Source: Bacteroidota bacterium (GTDB taxonomy: Bacteria > Bacteroidota > Bacteroidia > Bacteroidales > Prolixibacteraceae). Taken from it: a DNA stretch of 29,481 nucleotides. Below, one piece after another: positions 8,634-15,976 of this stretch. Each line of letters starts with the position of its first letter. Position 1 is the first letter of the stretch. Below the pieces are notes generated by a model. That model had not been told where the DNA came from, did no database searches, and was given only the letters and a program-made list of their open reading frames with translations. The translations under genes and the position numbers were made by a program. The DNA is taken from positions 1-29,481 of the forward strand of contig JAEYNZ010000008.1 of assembly GCA_023412195.1 (NCBI GenBank), given 5' to 3'.

Positions 8634-10988
8634 CTATGGAATGATAACAATACGTTTTGATTGTGATAAATTCCTGTTGTGATATTTTAAAAAATAGATA
8701 CCAGCAGGCAATCCTTCCAGATTAAAATATTTCCTTCTGCCATTCTGAAGGTAAATATTATTTTCCGAGTAAATTATTCTGCCATTCATATCAGTAAGAA
8801 CCAAATTATCCAGTGTAAGTTCAGGAGAATTATTGATGATATAAAAAGATCCTTTGGAAGGATTTGGAGCAACAACCAGTTCTTCAGAAAAAATAACGGG
8901 GACATCTGATGATGTGCTGCAAGCAAACCCGAAGTCAGAGATATTAAAAAATTCAGAAACGTTCTTTGCAACTGCACAAGGCCGGTTTTCCAAAAATGGT
9001 ATGATCTGATTACGGATATCATATTCCCAGGTTTCCATGTCCACAGGAAAATTCCATCTTGAAATATGATCAGGAAGATCCTGCCTGTACAATTCCATGA
9101 TAACTTCGAGCTTTTCCAGCATTTTATCCAGAACAAGTTCGTCTCTTAATATTTTATCATACCGGTCAAGAAAAAGTTTCATGAAGTTTTCATTTTTGAG
9201 CAGGTTGGCAAAAAGAAATGTTGAAACCGGCATATTTTTCCAATCGGAGCCCATATTTTCCACAAGGGAATGATGGAGCATGCTGAACTCAGGGTCACTA
9301 AAGCCGGCATCCACATCAAACAGGATCCAGCGCCACTTTCCATCAGGGGTTTGTGGCCGCCATAACCGCTGATTATTAATGGGCCAGTCGAGGTTGGCAA
9401 AGAACATTTCAGAAATCTGATAATCGATAAAATTGGAAATATCTATTTGTGTAGCTACAAATTCATAATGATCATTTTGCGCCAGATCATTGTTTTCAAT
9501 AAATTCAGCCAGCCGTACATAATGTTCATTGCTACCTGCTTCAACATCAAGGTAATTTCCATTGATGATGTCAACATGGTCTTTATCGATTCCATACAAA
9601 TATTCAATATACCTCTCATCCACGCGGTCCCGGATGGTATAAATACCCCAGTATTCCCCGTTCAGAAAAACCACTGCAGGCTGGTAATCCTGGTATTCCA
9701 GATCAAAACTCCGGGATAGCTCATGCGCAAGGACATCCCTTACCAGGGTATTGCCGAACCAGTCGCCCATGGTTGTCCTTAATACCAACCTTCTGAAATC
9801 AGTAACATTCCTTTGAGGGAGTACAGGGTAGTTGAAGCTTTTCCTGCCATATTCCTTTCTTGCATATAATCTTAATGATTTCTGAGATGCCTGCCTCGAT
9901 TTAAATCCATGGATGCGGATACCTCCATCAAGAGAAAAGCCGGGTGAACCATTCCGTTCAAAATAAGAAATACTGACAGGCCTCTCCCACTCATCTCCCG
10001 TGTTGAAATAATTTCCTGTCCATTCCGGATTATCAGGATCAAAATGTTTCCCCGGAACATAAATTCCACTGTCAGGATCAAAAAGGTTTTTTTCATCTGT
10101 AACCAGTGATACTACAGGAAGTTGATATTTGTTGAATATCAGGCTGTCTATTAAATAGGTATGTGTATACAGTTTACTGGTCCGGATGCCATTCCGGAAA
10201 GAGGCACTGCGAATAATATTTGCCTTTTGAATAAGCGTATCAGGTGATTCCCACGCCTTGTAACTCATCAAATCCTGTGGTGGAGTGGTTTGAACTTCAC
10301 TAAAATAATTGGGATCGCTGTACCTGTAAGACAACAGCAGCGAATCTGGAAATACATCTGAACCTTCATCCGGGACTGAGCCATCTGTAGTAAAATAAAC
10401 GGTATCACCTGTTAGGGATTTTATTGTAAGCATGAAGGGTGTTGTGTAAAATCCCTCTTCATCAGAAAAAATTAAATGGTTGACTGTATTGTTGCTGTTA
10501 CCAGGAGTTGTAATTGATGATTTCAACCAGTTCTCACTGCCGTCGGGATACCGCCCCACCGTTTCATCCTCCCATAACATCAGGGCTTCTGTCTGGTCAA
10601 TCAGTTCACCGTTATTATTGGTCAGAAAAATAGCTTCACCTTCAGCAGCAATACTAAAATTGGTATGCAATTCTTCAGGGTTATGAATATCTTTACCGGA
10701 AGCAAAAACAACTAAAAATCCTTTGGGGGGAATGACAATTTCCGGAAATGTCCATTTAGCTGGTATGTTGCTGTTGTCTGATAATCTGTACTGAAATATA
10801 TTAACCGGTAAATCGCTGTTGTTATATAATTCGACCCAGTCACTGTAATCACCATCTTTATCTTTTAGGGTGGATTCATTGTCAGACATAAATTCATTGA
10901 TTACGATTCCCTGGCCATGAATTTTCTCATAAATACCCAGCACCTGAAAAACTGCAAAAAAAACAATTAAAAGAACCTTATGTGCCAT
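8634..10988 (-). CDS. Secreted CotH-like protein with lamin-tail domain and T9SS sorting signal
   Basis: This 784-residue exported protein has a signal peptide at 1-25 (MAHKVLLIVFFAVFQVLG). A lamin-tail domain follows at about 27-135 (GIVINEFMSDNESTLKDKDG, then SDWVELYNNSD). Next is a chitobiase/hexosaminidase C-terminal-like beta domain (about 175-255, VYFTTDGSVPDEG), then a CotH kinase-like domain (about 290-610). Its signatures are GGIRIHGFKSRQASQKSLRL, GEYWGIYTIRDRVDERYIE and WRWILFDVDAGF. The last 75-80 residues (VVAPNPSKGSFYI ... GIYFLKYHNR ... KRIVIIP) form a type-A sorting domain for type IX secretion. CotH proteins of spore-formers phosphorylate coat proteins; whether this one is an active kinase is not shown. 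The protein should end up on the cell surface or outside the cell. Confidence 0.92.
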   Translation of the reverse strand: MAHKVLLIVFFAVFQVLGIYEKIHGQGIVINEFMSDNESTLKDKDGDYSDWVELYNNSDLPVNIFQYRLSDNSNIPAKWTFPEIVIPPKGFLVVFASGKDIHNPEELHTNFSIAAEGEAIFLTNNNGELIDQTEALMLWEDETVGRYPDGSENWLKSSITTPGNSNNTVNHLIFSDEEGFYTTPFMLTIKSLTGDTVYFTTDGSVPDEGSDVFPDSLLLSYRYSDPNYFSEVQTTPPQDLMSYKAWESPDTLIQKANIIRSASFRNGIRTSKLYTHTYLIDSLIFNKYQLPVVSLVTDEKNLFDPDSGIYVPGKHFDPDNPEWTGNYFNTGDEWERPVSISYFERNGSPGFSLDGGIRIHGFKSRQASQKSLRLYARKEYGRKSFNYPVLPQRNVTDFRRLVLRTTMGDWFGNTLVRDVLAHELSRSFDLEYQDYQPAVVFLNGEYWGIYTIRDRVDERYIEYLYGIDKDHVDIINGNYLDVEAGSNEHYVRLAEFIENNDLAQNDHYEFVATQIDISNFIDYQISEMFFANLDWPINNQRLWRPQTPDGKWRWILFDVDAGFSDPEFSMLHHSLVENMGSDWKNMPVSTFLFANLLKNENFMKLFLDRYDKILRDELVLDKMLEKLEVIMELYRQDLPDHISRWNFPVDMETWEYDIRNQIIPFLENRPCAVAKNVSEFFNISDFGFACSTSSDVPVIFSEELVVAPNPSKGSFYIINNSPELTLDNLVLTDMNGRIIYSENNIYLQNGRRKYFNLEGLPAGIYFLKYHNRNLSQSKRIVIIP

Positions 10989-11135
10989 AGCGGATGCAAA
11001 TACTATTGATAATTTAGTTAAAAATAAAAAATATAATTAACATATACTTGATACCATGTTCAAAGTATGATATAAAGAGCAGTTTTATAACTTAAACTTC
11101 ATCATAATGCCTTAAAAACTTTGAACTACTTTCCC

Positions 11136-11143
11136 TACTTTTG
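11136..11143 (+). promoter_or_regulatory. Candidate -7 element for mutS2
   Basis: TACTTTTG fits TAnnTTTG and lies 23 bases before the mutS2 start, giving a very short leader. A TTTG at 11120-11123 is too close to be a standard -33 element. Confidence 0.4.
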
Positions 11144-11166
11144 TGGGGCTTATTAGGTAACAATCA

Positions 11167-13659
11167 ATGCATCAAATTTATCCGGAACATTTCGAAGAAA
11201 AAACAGGATTTGAACGAATACGTCTCTCCCTTCATGGCAAATGTCTGAGCCAGATGGGGGTTGAGTGGGTAGAAAACATGCACTTTCTCGATGAATTTGA
11301 AACGATTCAAAAACATCTTTCAGAGGTCAATGAATTTCTTCGGATAGTAAAGGAATTTGACACATTTCCTGCAAGCCATTTCTATGATTTACGCGCGGCT
11401 TTGAATAAAATACGGACCGAAGGAAGATTTCTTGAACCGGAGGAATTGTTTGATTTGAAGCGTTCACTGGAATCTGTGAGGGCTATTGTACAATTTTTTA
11501 AAAAACAGGATGAAAAAATCTTTCCCCTACTGAAGAAAAAAACAGAACGGGTGCAGATCTTTCCCTATATCTATGACCGGATTGATACCATTCTAAATAA
11601 GTTTGGAAAAATCAGGGACAATGCTTCACCTGAACTTGCAAAGCTTAGAAAAACAATCCTGTCGCTTGAGTCTAATCTGACAAAACGGTTACAGGCTATT
11701 CTTAAACAGGCCCAAAAAGATGGCCTTGTGGATGAAGATGCTTCTGTTTCTATCCGGGACGGAAGAGCTGTCATACCTGTTTCATCTGCCAACAAAAGAA
11801 AAATAAAAGGCATTGTGTACGATGAATCGGCAACTGGAAAAACCTCCTATGTAGAGCCTAACGAGATCGTTGAAATGAACAATGAAATCAGGGAGCTGGA
11901 GTATGCCGAACGAAGGGAAATCATTCGCATCCTGACAATATTTTCAAATGAAATAAGGCCTTATCTCGATGACCTGCTGTACAGTTATGATTTTCTTGGA
12001 GAAATAGATTTCATACGTTCAAAGGCTTTGCTGGCAGCAGAGCAAAATGCCATCTTTCCTGAACTGCAGGAAGAACCTTTAATACAGTGGCAAAAGGCAA
12101 TACATCCGTTGCTTTGGCAGGCGCTAAAAAAGGAAAAAAGGAATATTGTCCCCCTGAATATCCGGCTCGACCCGGAAAATCATATTCTGCTTATATCAGG
12201 TCCAAATGCGGGAGGCAAATCAGTATGCCTTAAAACCGTTGGATTGCTGCAGTACATGCTACAGTGCGGATTGCTCATACCTGTCGGGGATGGCAGCAAA
12301 GCCGGGATATTCAAGCAATTATTCATCGACATCGGCGATGAGCAATCACTTGAAAATGATTTAAGCACCTACAGTTCCCACCTGCTTAACATGAAATACT
12401 TTGTTAAAAACAGTAATGATAAAACCCTGGTGCTCATTGATGAATTTGGAACCGGCACGGAACCCATGCTGGGAGGAGCCATTGCAGAATCCATCCTCGA
12501 CAACCTGAACCAATTGGGCACATTTGGAGTAATTACAACGCATTACACCAATCTTAAACATTTTGCTTCTTCGGCTAAAGGAATTGTAAATGGTGCCATG
12601 CTTTATGATTCGCAGAATATGAATCCCCTGTTTCAGCTCGAAATAGGGAAACCTGGCAGTTCATTTGCATTCGAAATCGCCAGAAAAATTGGATTGCCTG
12701 AAGATATTCTTCAAAAAGCTACTGAAAAGGTTGGTAAAAAGCATATCGACTTCGACCGCAGCCTTCGCAAGATCAGCCGCGATCAACGATATTGGGAAAT
12801 AAAAAGGGATAAGATCAGGAAAGTGGAAAAAACCCTCGACAGTATGGCCTTGAGTTATGAAAAAGAACTGGAGGAAACGAAAAAACTTCGCAAGGAAATT
12901 CTTAGGAAAGCAAAAGAAGACGCAGAAAAACTTCTTTCTGGAGTCAATAAACAGATTGAAAACACAATAAGGGAAATTAAAACTGCCCAGGCAGAAAAGG
13001 AGAAGACCCGTCAGGCACGACAAAAGTTAGAGGACCTTAAGGTAGTAGTTGAGAAGAGTACTTCCGGCCAGGATGATAAAATTAATGCGAAGATTAATAA
13101 ATTACGTCAGCAGGAAGAAAAGCGGAATCAGCGCCGTCCTTCCGAATTCCAGAAAGAACCACCTAAAAGAAAAGTTGAAAAACCGGTAGAACTAAAAGCC
13201 GGCGACAGGGTGAGAATCATTGGGCAAAACACCACGGGAGAGCTAATTGATATCAATGAGAAGAATGCCGTAATTGCATTTGGCCAGCTTATAACAACCA
13301 TGCCACGCAACCAGGTGGAGCGGATCAGCAGTAATGAAGCAAAAAAAGCTGAAAAAGCTTACAGGCAGAGTGGCACCCGTTTATTGAGCAACTACTCTGA
13401 AAGAAGACTCAGCTTCAAGCCTGAGATAGATATCCGAGGACAAAGAGCTGAAGAAGCCATTCCGCAAATTCAGGAATTTATTGATGAAGCCATTATGTTT
13501 GAAGTTTCCCAGCTAAGAATTCTGCACGGAAAGGGACATGGAATTCTAAAAGAAACCATCCGCAATTATCTTCGGTCTGAACCAATGGTCCGAAGCTTCA
13601 GCGATGAACATGTTGATTTTGGCGGAGCAGGAATCACAGTGGTAAACCTTGCCCTATAA
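11167..13659 (+). CDS. mutS2: Endonuclease MutS2 / ribosome-rescue ATPase
   Basis: This 830-residue cytoplasmic protein has the MutS2 layout. An N-terminal core and clamp region covers about 1-290. The MutS ATPase has Walker A GPNAGGKS from residue 345, the STYSSHLLNMKYF motif, Walker B LVLIDEFGTGTEP and the TTHYTNLK switch. A long charged coiled coil follows at about 515-640, then a small KOW-like beta domain (about 675-720) and a C-terminal Smr domain (from about 755: IDIRGQRAEEAIPQIQEFID, with LRILHGKGHGIL). Family members suppress recombination and, in Bacillus, split collided ribosomes; the Smr domain carries the nuclease-like activity. All key motifs appear intact and the length is normal or slightly long. 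Confidence 0.96.
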   Translation: MHQIYPEHFEEKTGFERIRLSLHGKCLSQMGVEWVENMHFLDEFETIQKHLSEVNEFLRIVKEFDTFPASHFYDLRAALNKIRTEGRFLEPEELFDLKRSLESVRAIVQFFKKQDEKIFPLLKKKTERVQIFPYIYDRIDTILNKFGKIRDNASPELAKLRKTILSLESNLTKRLQAILKQAQKDGLVDEDASVSIRDGRAVIPVSSANKRKIKGIVYDESATGKTSYVEPNEIVEMNNEIRELEYAERREIIRILTIFSNEIRPYLDDLLYSYDFLGEIDFIRSKALLAAEQNAIFPELQEEPLIQWQKAIHPLLWQALKKEKRNIVPLNIRLDPENHILLISGPNAGGKSVCLKTVGLLQYMLQCGLLIPVGDGSKAGIFKQLFIDIGDEQSLENDLSTYSSHLLNMKYFVKNSNDKTLVLIDEFGTGTEPMLGGAIAESILDNLNQLGTFGVITTHYTNLKHFASSAKGIVNGAMLYDSQNMNPLFQLEIGKPGSSFAFEIARKIGLPEDILQKATEKVGKKHIDFDRSLRKISRDQRYWEIKRDKIRKVEKTLDSMALSYEKELEETKKLRKEILRKAKEDAEKLLSGVNKQIENTIREIKTAQAEKEKTRQARQKLEDLKVVVEKSTSGQDDKINAKINKLRQQEEKRNQRRPSEFQKEPPKRKVEKPVELKAGDRVRIIGQNTTGELIDINEKNAVIAFGQLITTMPRNQVERISSNEAKKAEKAYRQSGTRLLSNYSERRLSFKPEIDIRGQRAEEAIPQIQEFIDEAIMFEVSQLRILHGKGHGILKETIRNYLRSEPMVRSFSDEHVDFGGAGITVVNLAL

Positions 13660-13833
13660 GTGCCATTAAGAACGTCTAAAATCCTCTTACAGGAAACTGG
13701 ATCTGCATGTAATCCATTTCAACAAATTCATCATCTACCGGCAGATAAAGTTTAATATAAACAGCATCCCGGTAAGCAGGAAAAAACTTTAATTGGCTTA
13801 TGCTTAATTAGCTATAGAAAACAAGAATTCAAT

Positions 13834-14058
13834 TCAATGGTGATTACTTTTAACTGTTTTAAGGTACAGGATTTCAACTTTCGTTCTTGCCCATGGAGTT
13901 CGCCGGAGAAACTTTAAACTTGACCGGATACTTGGATCTTTCAGAAAGCAATTTATGGGAATACGCCGGCCCAGCTCATCCCAGCCATAATAACTTAACA
14001 GATAAACCATTAGGGCTTCCAGTGTAATACCATGTAAAGGGTTGTTTTGCTGATCCAT
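13834..14058 (-). CDS. VF530-family (DUF2132) DNA-binding protein
   Basis: This 74-residue soluble protein matches the VF530 family almost end to end. Typical segments are NNPLHGITLEALMVYLLSYY, GWDELGRRIPINCF and DPSIRSSLKFLRRTPWARTK, followed by VEILYL. The basic C-terminal half and the fold known from Vibrio VF530 suggest DNA binding; the cellular role is unknown. The gene follows the ArgE-type deacetylase gene on the same strand with an 11-base gap, so the two are probably cotranscribed. Confidence 0.9.
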   Translation of the reverse strand: MDQQNNPLHGITLEALMVYLLSYYGWDELGRRIPINCFLKDPSIRSSLKFLRRTPWARTKVEILYLKTVKSNHH

Positions 14059-14069
14059 ATCTGATAAAA

Positions 14070-15119
14070 CTAAACCAGTTTCAATCCATCGAGCAACGCA
14101 ATGTATCTTTCAATACCAGCAATAATTTCGCTTTTTAATATATACTCATCGGCAGTATGTGACCTGGCTGAATCTCCGGGTCCCATTTTTACCGATGGGA
14201 AAGATATAATTGCCTGATCGGATGTTGTTGGTGATCCATACACCCTGATCCCCATATCACGCGCCTTTCGTGCAACCGGATGATCCGTGCTGATACCAGA
14301 AGAATTGAGCCGCAAGGAACGCGGCTTAACTTCTGATGATAGCAATTCAGCAATCTTTTTGGCAGCCTCCTTGTTTGAATAATGCTCATTTGTACGCACA
14401 TCCACTACAAAATGACATACATCGGGTATGACATTGTGCTGGGTACCGGCTTCAATCTGAGTGACTGTTATTTTTACTTTTCCCAGGATATCTGAAACAT
14501 TTTCAAACTCTAGGTTTTTCAGGATCTGTATATCATCAAGTGCCTTGTACAGGGCATTATCACCCTCTGCACGTGCAGCATGCCCCGATTTTCCATAAGC
14601 ATAACAATCAAGAACCAGCAATCCCTTTTCTGCGATTGCAAGTTCCATACGGGTAGGTTCCCCAATAATAGCAAAAGTAACGGGACTGATTTCAGGCAGA
14701 ACAATTTCAAGTCCCTGCCGGCCTGAAATCTCTTCCTCTGCGGTTGCAGCAAATACCACGTTCCATGGCAGGTCCTGCCTGTTGTAGAAATGATTAAAAA
14801 CTGCAAGCAGGGATACCAGTGGGCCACCGGCATCATTGCTGCCCAGACCATAAAGTTTATCCCCGTCTTCAATAGGTTGAAAAGGGTCGAGCTTATATCC
14901 TTTTGCGGGCCTGACAGTATCAATATGCGAATTCAGTAAAAGAACGGGCTTTCCACTGGTATAATACCGGTTCCAGGCCCAGGTGTTATTTTTTTTCACC
15001 TCGAATTCAATGTTCTCATCCTTTAAAAACTGCCTGATTATCCCAGCTGCCTTTTCTTCTTCTTTACTGAAAGATGGTGTGGAAATCAGGTTCTTAAGCA
15101 GTCCAATATATCTATCCAT
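14070..15119 (-). CDS. argE: M20-family deacetylase, ArgE type
   Basis: This 349-residue cytoplasmic metallohydrolase belongs to the M20 / ArgE-DapE family. Putative zinc ligands are His65 (in LLNSHIDTVRP), Asp96 (GLGSNDAGG), Glu129 next to the general base Glu128 (TAEEEISG), Glu154 (IIGEPT) and His321 (ARSHTADEY). The sequence most resembles the Bacteroidota ArgE variant, which removes the acyl group from N-acylated ornithine or citrulline in arginine synthesis. No other arginine gene is adjacent, so the exact substrate (acetyl or succinyl; ornithine or citrulline) is inferred. A near-consensus -7 element (CACTTTTG on the minus strand, 15139-15146) lies just upstream. Confidence 0.88.
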   Translation of the reverse strand: MDRYIGLLKNLISTPSFSKEEEKAAGIIRQFLKDENIEFEVKKNNTWAWNRYYTSGKPVLLLNSHIDTVRPAKGYKLDPFQPIEDGDKLYGLGSNDAGGPLVSLLAVFNHFYNRQDLPWNVVFAATAEEEISGRQGLEIVLPEISPVTFAIIGEPTRMELAIAEKGLLVLDCYAYGKSGHAARAEGDNALYKALDDIQILKNLEFENVSDILGKVKITVTQIEAGTQHNVIPDVCHFVVDVRTNEHYSNKEAAKKIAELLSSEVKPRSLRLNSSGISTDHPVARKARDMGIRVYGSPTTSDQAIISFPSVKMGPGDSARSHTADEYILKSEIIAGIERYIALLDGLKLV

Positions 15120-15183
15120 TTTTGTTTATTCCGCGCTGCAAAAGTGGTAAAAATTCGGGAATTATATCAACATCATTTTATCG

Positions 15184-15191
15184 TATATTTG
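15184..15191 (+). promoter_or_regulatory. Candidate -7 element and operator for the first arsR
   Basis: TATATTTG fits TAnnTTTG and lies 17 bases before the ATG, giving a nearly leaderless message. The 20 bases around it (15180-15199) match the corresponding region before the second arsR (20366-20385) at 13 positions, including TCG ahead of the -7 box. This suggests a similar ArsR operator over the promoter. Confidence 0.5.
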
Positions 15192-15208
15192 TGCTATATC
15201 CATAAAAA

Positions 15209-15508
15209 ATGACAATTAAAGAAGTTTTAACACCAGATCAGAAGCAACTTGCCCGGTTTGCAAAGGCTTTAGGTCATCCGGTCAGGGTATATATCATAGA
15301 ATTACTCTCCAAACAAACCTGTTGTTACAGTGGCGATTTGTCTGAAGAACTTCCCATTGCAAAATCCACCCTTTCACAACATCTTAAGGAGCTAAAGGAA
15401 GCAGGCCTTGTGCAGGGCGAAATTGAAGCTCCTAAAATCAAATATTGCCTGAACCGCGAAAACTGGGATATTGCTCAGCACCTTTTTAAGACTTTATTGC
15501 AGAAATAA
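15209..15508 (+). CDS. ArsR/SmtB-family transcriptional regulator (orphan paralogue)
   Basis: This 99-residue winged-helix repressor has ARFAKALGHPVRVYIIELLS as its first helices and a recognition helix in IAKSTLSQHLKELKEAGLVQ. It closely resembles the arsR at 20434. Cysteines are Cys38 and Cys39 (TCCYSGDL, in the region of the classical ArsR metal-site helix) and Cys80 (IKYC). The Cys38-Cys39-Cys80 set could bind a thiophilic ion such as As(III). Unlike the second copy, it is not followed by arsenic genes; the next gene is mgtE, 468 bases downstream and behind its own promoter. Its target is therefore unknown, and it may regulate itself or act on the distant ars operon. Confidence 0.9.
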   Translation: MTIKEVLTPDQKQLARFAKALGHPVRVYIIELLSKQTCCYSGDLSEELPIAKSTLSQHLKELKEAGLVQGEIEAPKIKYCLNRENWDIAQHLFKTLLQK

Positions 15509-15615
15509 ACCATTTCTTCCTGTTTTTCAATCTGCCAGGATACTGGATTATACGTAACAACCATATTTTATTTCATTAAAAAACCCCGGGTTATTACAAT
15601 CACAGAAACATTTAA

Positions 15616-15642
15616 AGCCGGCTCATTACAGCGGCTGGTTTT
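15616..15642 (+). terminator. Candidate intrinsic terminator after the first arsR
   Basis: AGCC-g-GCT (15616-15623) pairs with AGCGGCT (15630-15636), with one bulged G and a six-base loop, followed by GGTTTTAG. The T run is short, so termination would be weak. It separates arsR from the mgtE promoter. Confidence 0.35.
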
Positions 15643-15655
15643 AGAAAAAAAATAA

Positions 15656-15663
15656 TACATTTG
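15656..15663 (+). promoter_or_regulatory. Promoter -7 element of the mgtE transcript
   Basis: TACATTTG is an exact TAnnTTTG match in an AT-rich context, with GTTTTA about 18 bases upstream as a weak -33. Transcription would start near 15670 and leave a leader of roughly 307 nt before mgtE. Confidence 0.55.
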
Positions 15664-15690
15664 CACATCAATTTTAAACAACAATTTATC

Positions 15691-15741
15691 ATGGACGAAG
15701 GCCCGTGTCATAGACAGAGACAAATTTTAAACCTGCTTTAG
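15691..15741 (+). CDS. Possible leader peptide (16 aa) upstream of mgtE
   Basis: The ORF encodes MDEGPCHRQRQILNLL and starts about 20 nt after the predicted transcription start. Its TAG stop lies inside the 5' arm of the 11-bp leader hairpin, so a terminating ribosome would open that hairpin. Acidic residues and a proline directly after Met, with a basic and Leu-rich tail, recall MgtL of Salmonella in general design. It may be coincidental; no homology is claimed. Confidence 0.3.
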   Translation: MDEGPCHRQRQILNLL

Positions 15742-15793
15742 GAGGGTCGTCGTATTTGCCTTCCTAAAGTTTAAAGAAACAGGAGGCGAATTT

Positions 15794-15877
15794 ATGTATA
15801 ATACCGTATTTAAATTTCATCTTATCCCCCGCTTGACTGATTACATGCTTTTATTACGCTGGCATAATTATAAATGA
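15794..15877 (+). CDS. Possible small ORF (27 aa) in the mgtE leader
   Basis: This 27-codon ORF is preceded by AGGAGG (15781-15786) with a seven-base gap to ATG, an ideal Shine-Dalgarno arrangement and unusual for Bacteroidota. The predicted peptide begins MYNTVFKFHLIPRL and ends LLLRWHNYK; it is basic and amphipathic. The same AGGAGG can be masked by CTTCCT in the upstream hairpin. It could be a second leader peptide or a chance frame. Confidence 0.3.
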   Translation: MYNTVFKFHLIPRLTDYMLLLRWHNYK

Positions 15878-15976
15878 GTCAGCTCTTCCGGATGCTGTTG
15901 CTATTGATCTGATCAATGGTCGCAAACAGTCATAAACTATTATTCTCATTTTGATCATTAATTAATAAGTTGAACC

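Larger units (their letters stand above)
15670..15976 (+). promoter_or_regulatory. Structured mgtE leader (candidate cis-regulatory RNA)
   Basis: This gene-free stretch holds an organised leader. CTTTAGGAGGG (15736-15746) pairs with CCTTCCTAAAG (15759-15769) in 11 bp with one G-U. It is extended by TTTAAA (15726-15731) with TTTAAA (15770-15775) across a four-base bulge. The hexamer AGGAGG occurs in the 5' arm (15740-15745) and again at 15781-15786, and both can pair with CTTCCT (15760-15765). A second stem-loop at 15895-15929 pairs CTGTTGC with GCAAACAG around ATTGATCTGATCAAT. Two small ORFs lie inside. No M-box or yybP-ykoY consensus was recognised and there is no U-tract, so control of translation or Rho access is more likely than intrinsic termination. 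The function is inferred from structure and from the neighbouring magnesium transporter. Confidence 0.5.

Noticed and set aside
12661..13023. 120-codon minus-strand ORF inside mutS2
   Set aside because: It is the Phe/Leu-rich complement of the Lys/Glu-rich coiled coil of MutS2.
15670..15976. M-box or yybP-ykoY riboswitch before mgtE
   Set aside because: The conserved core sequences of these classes are not recognisable; only the position and the neighbouring gene fit.
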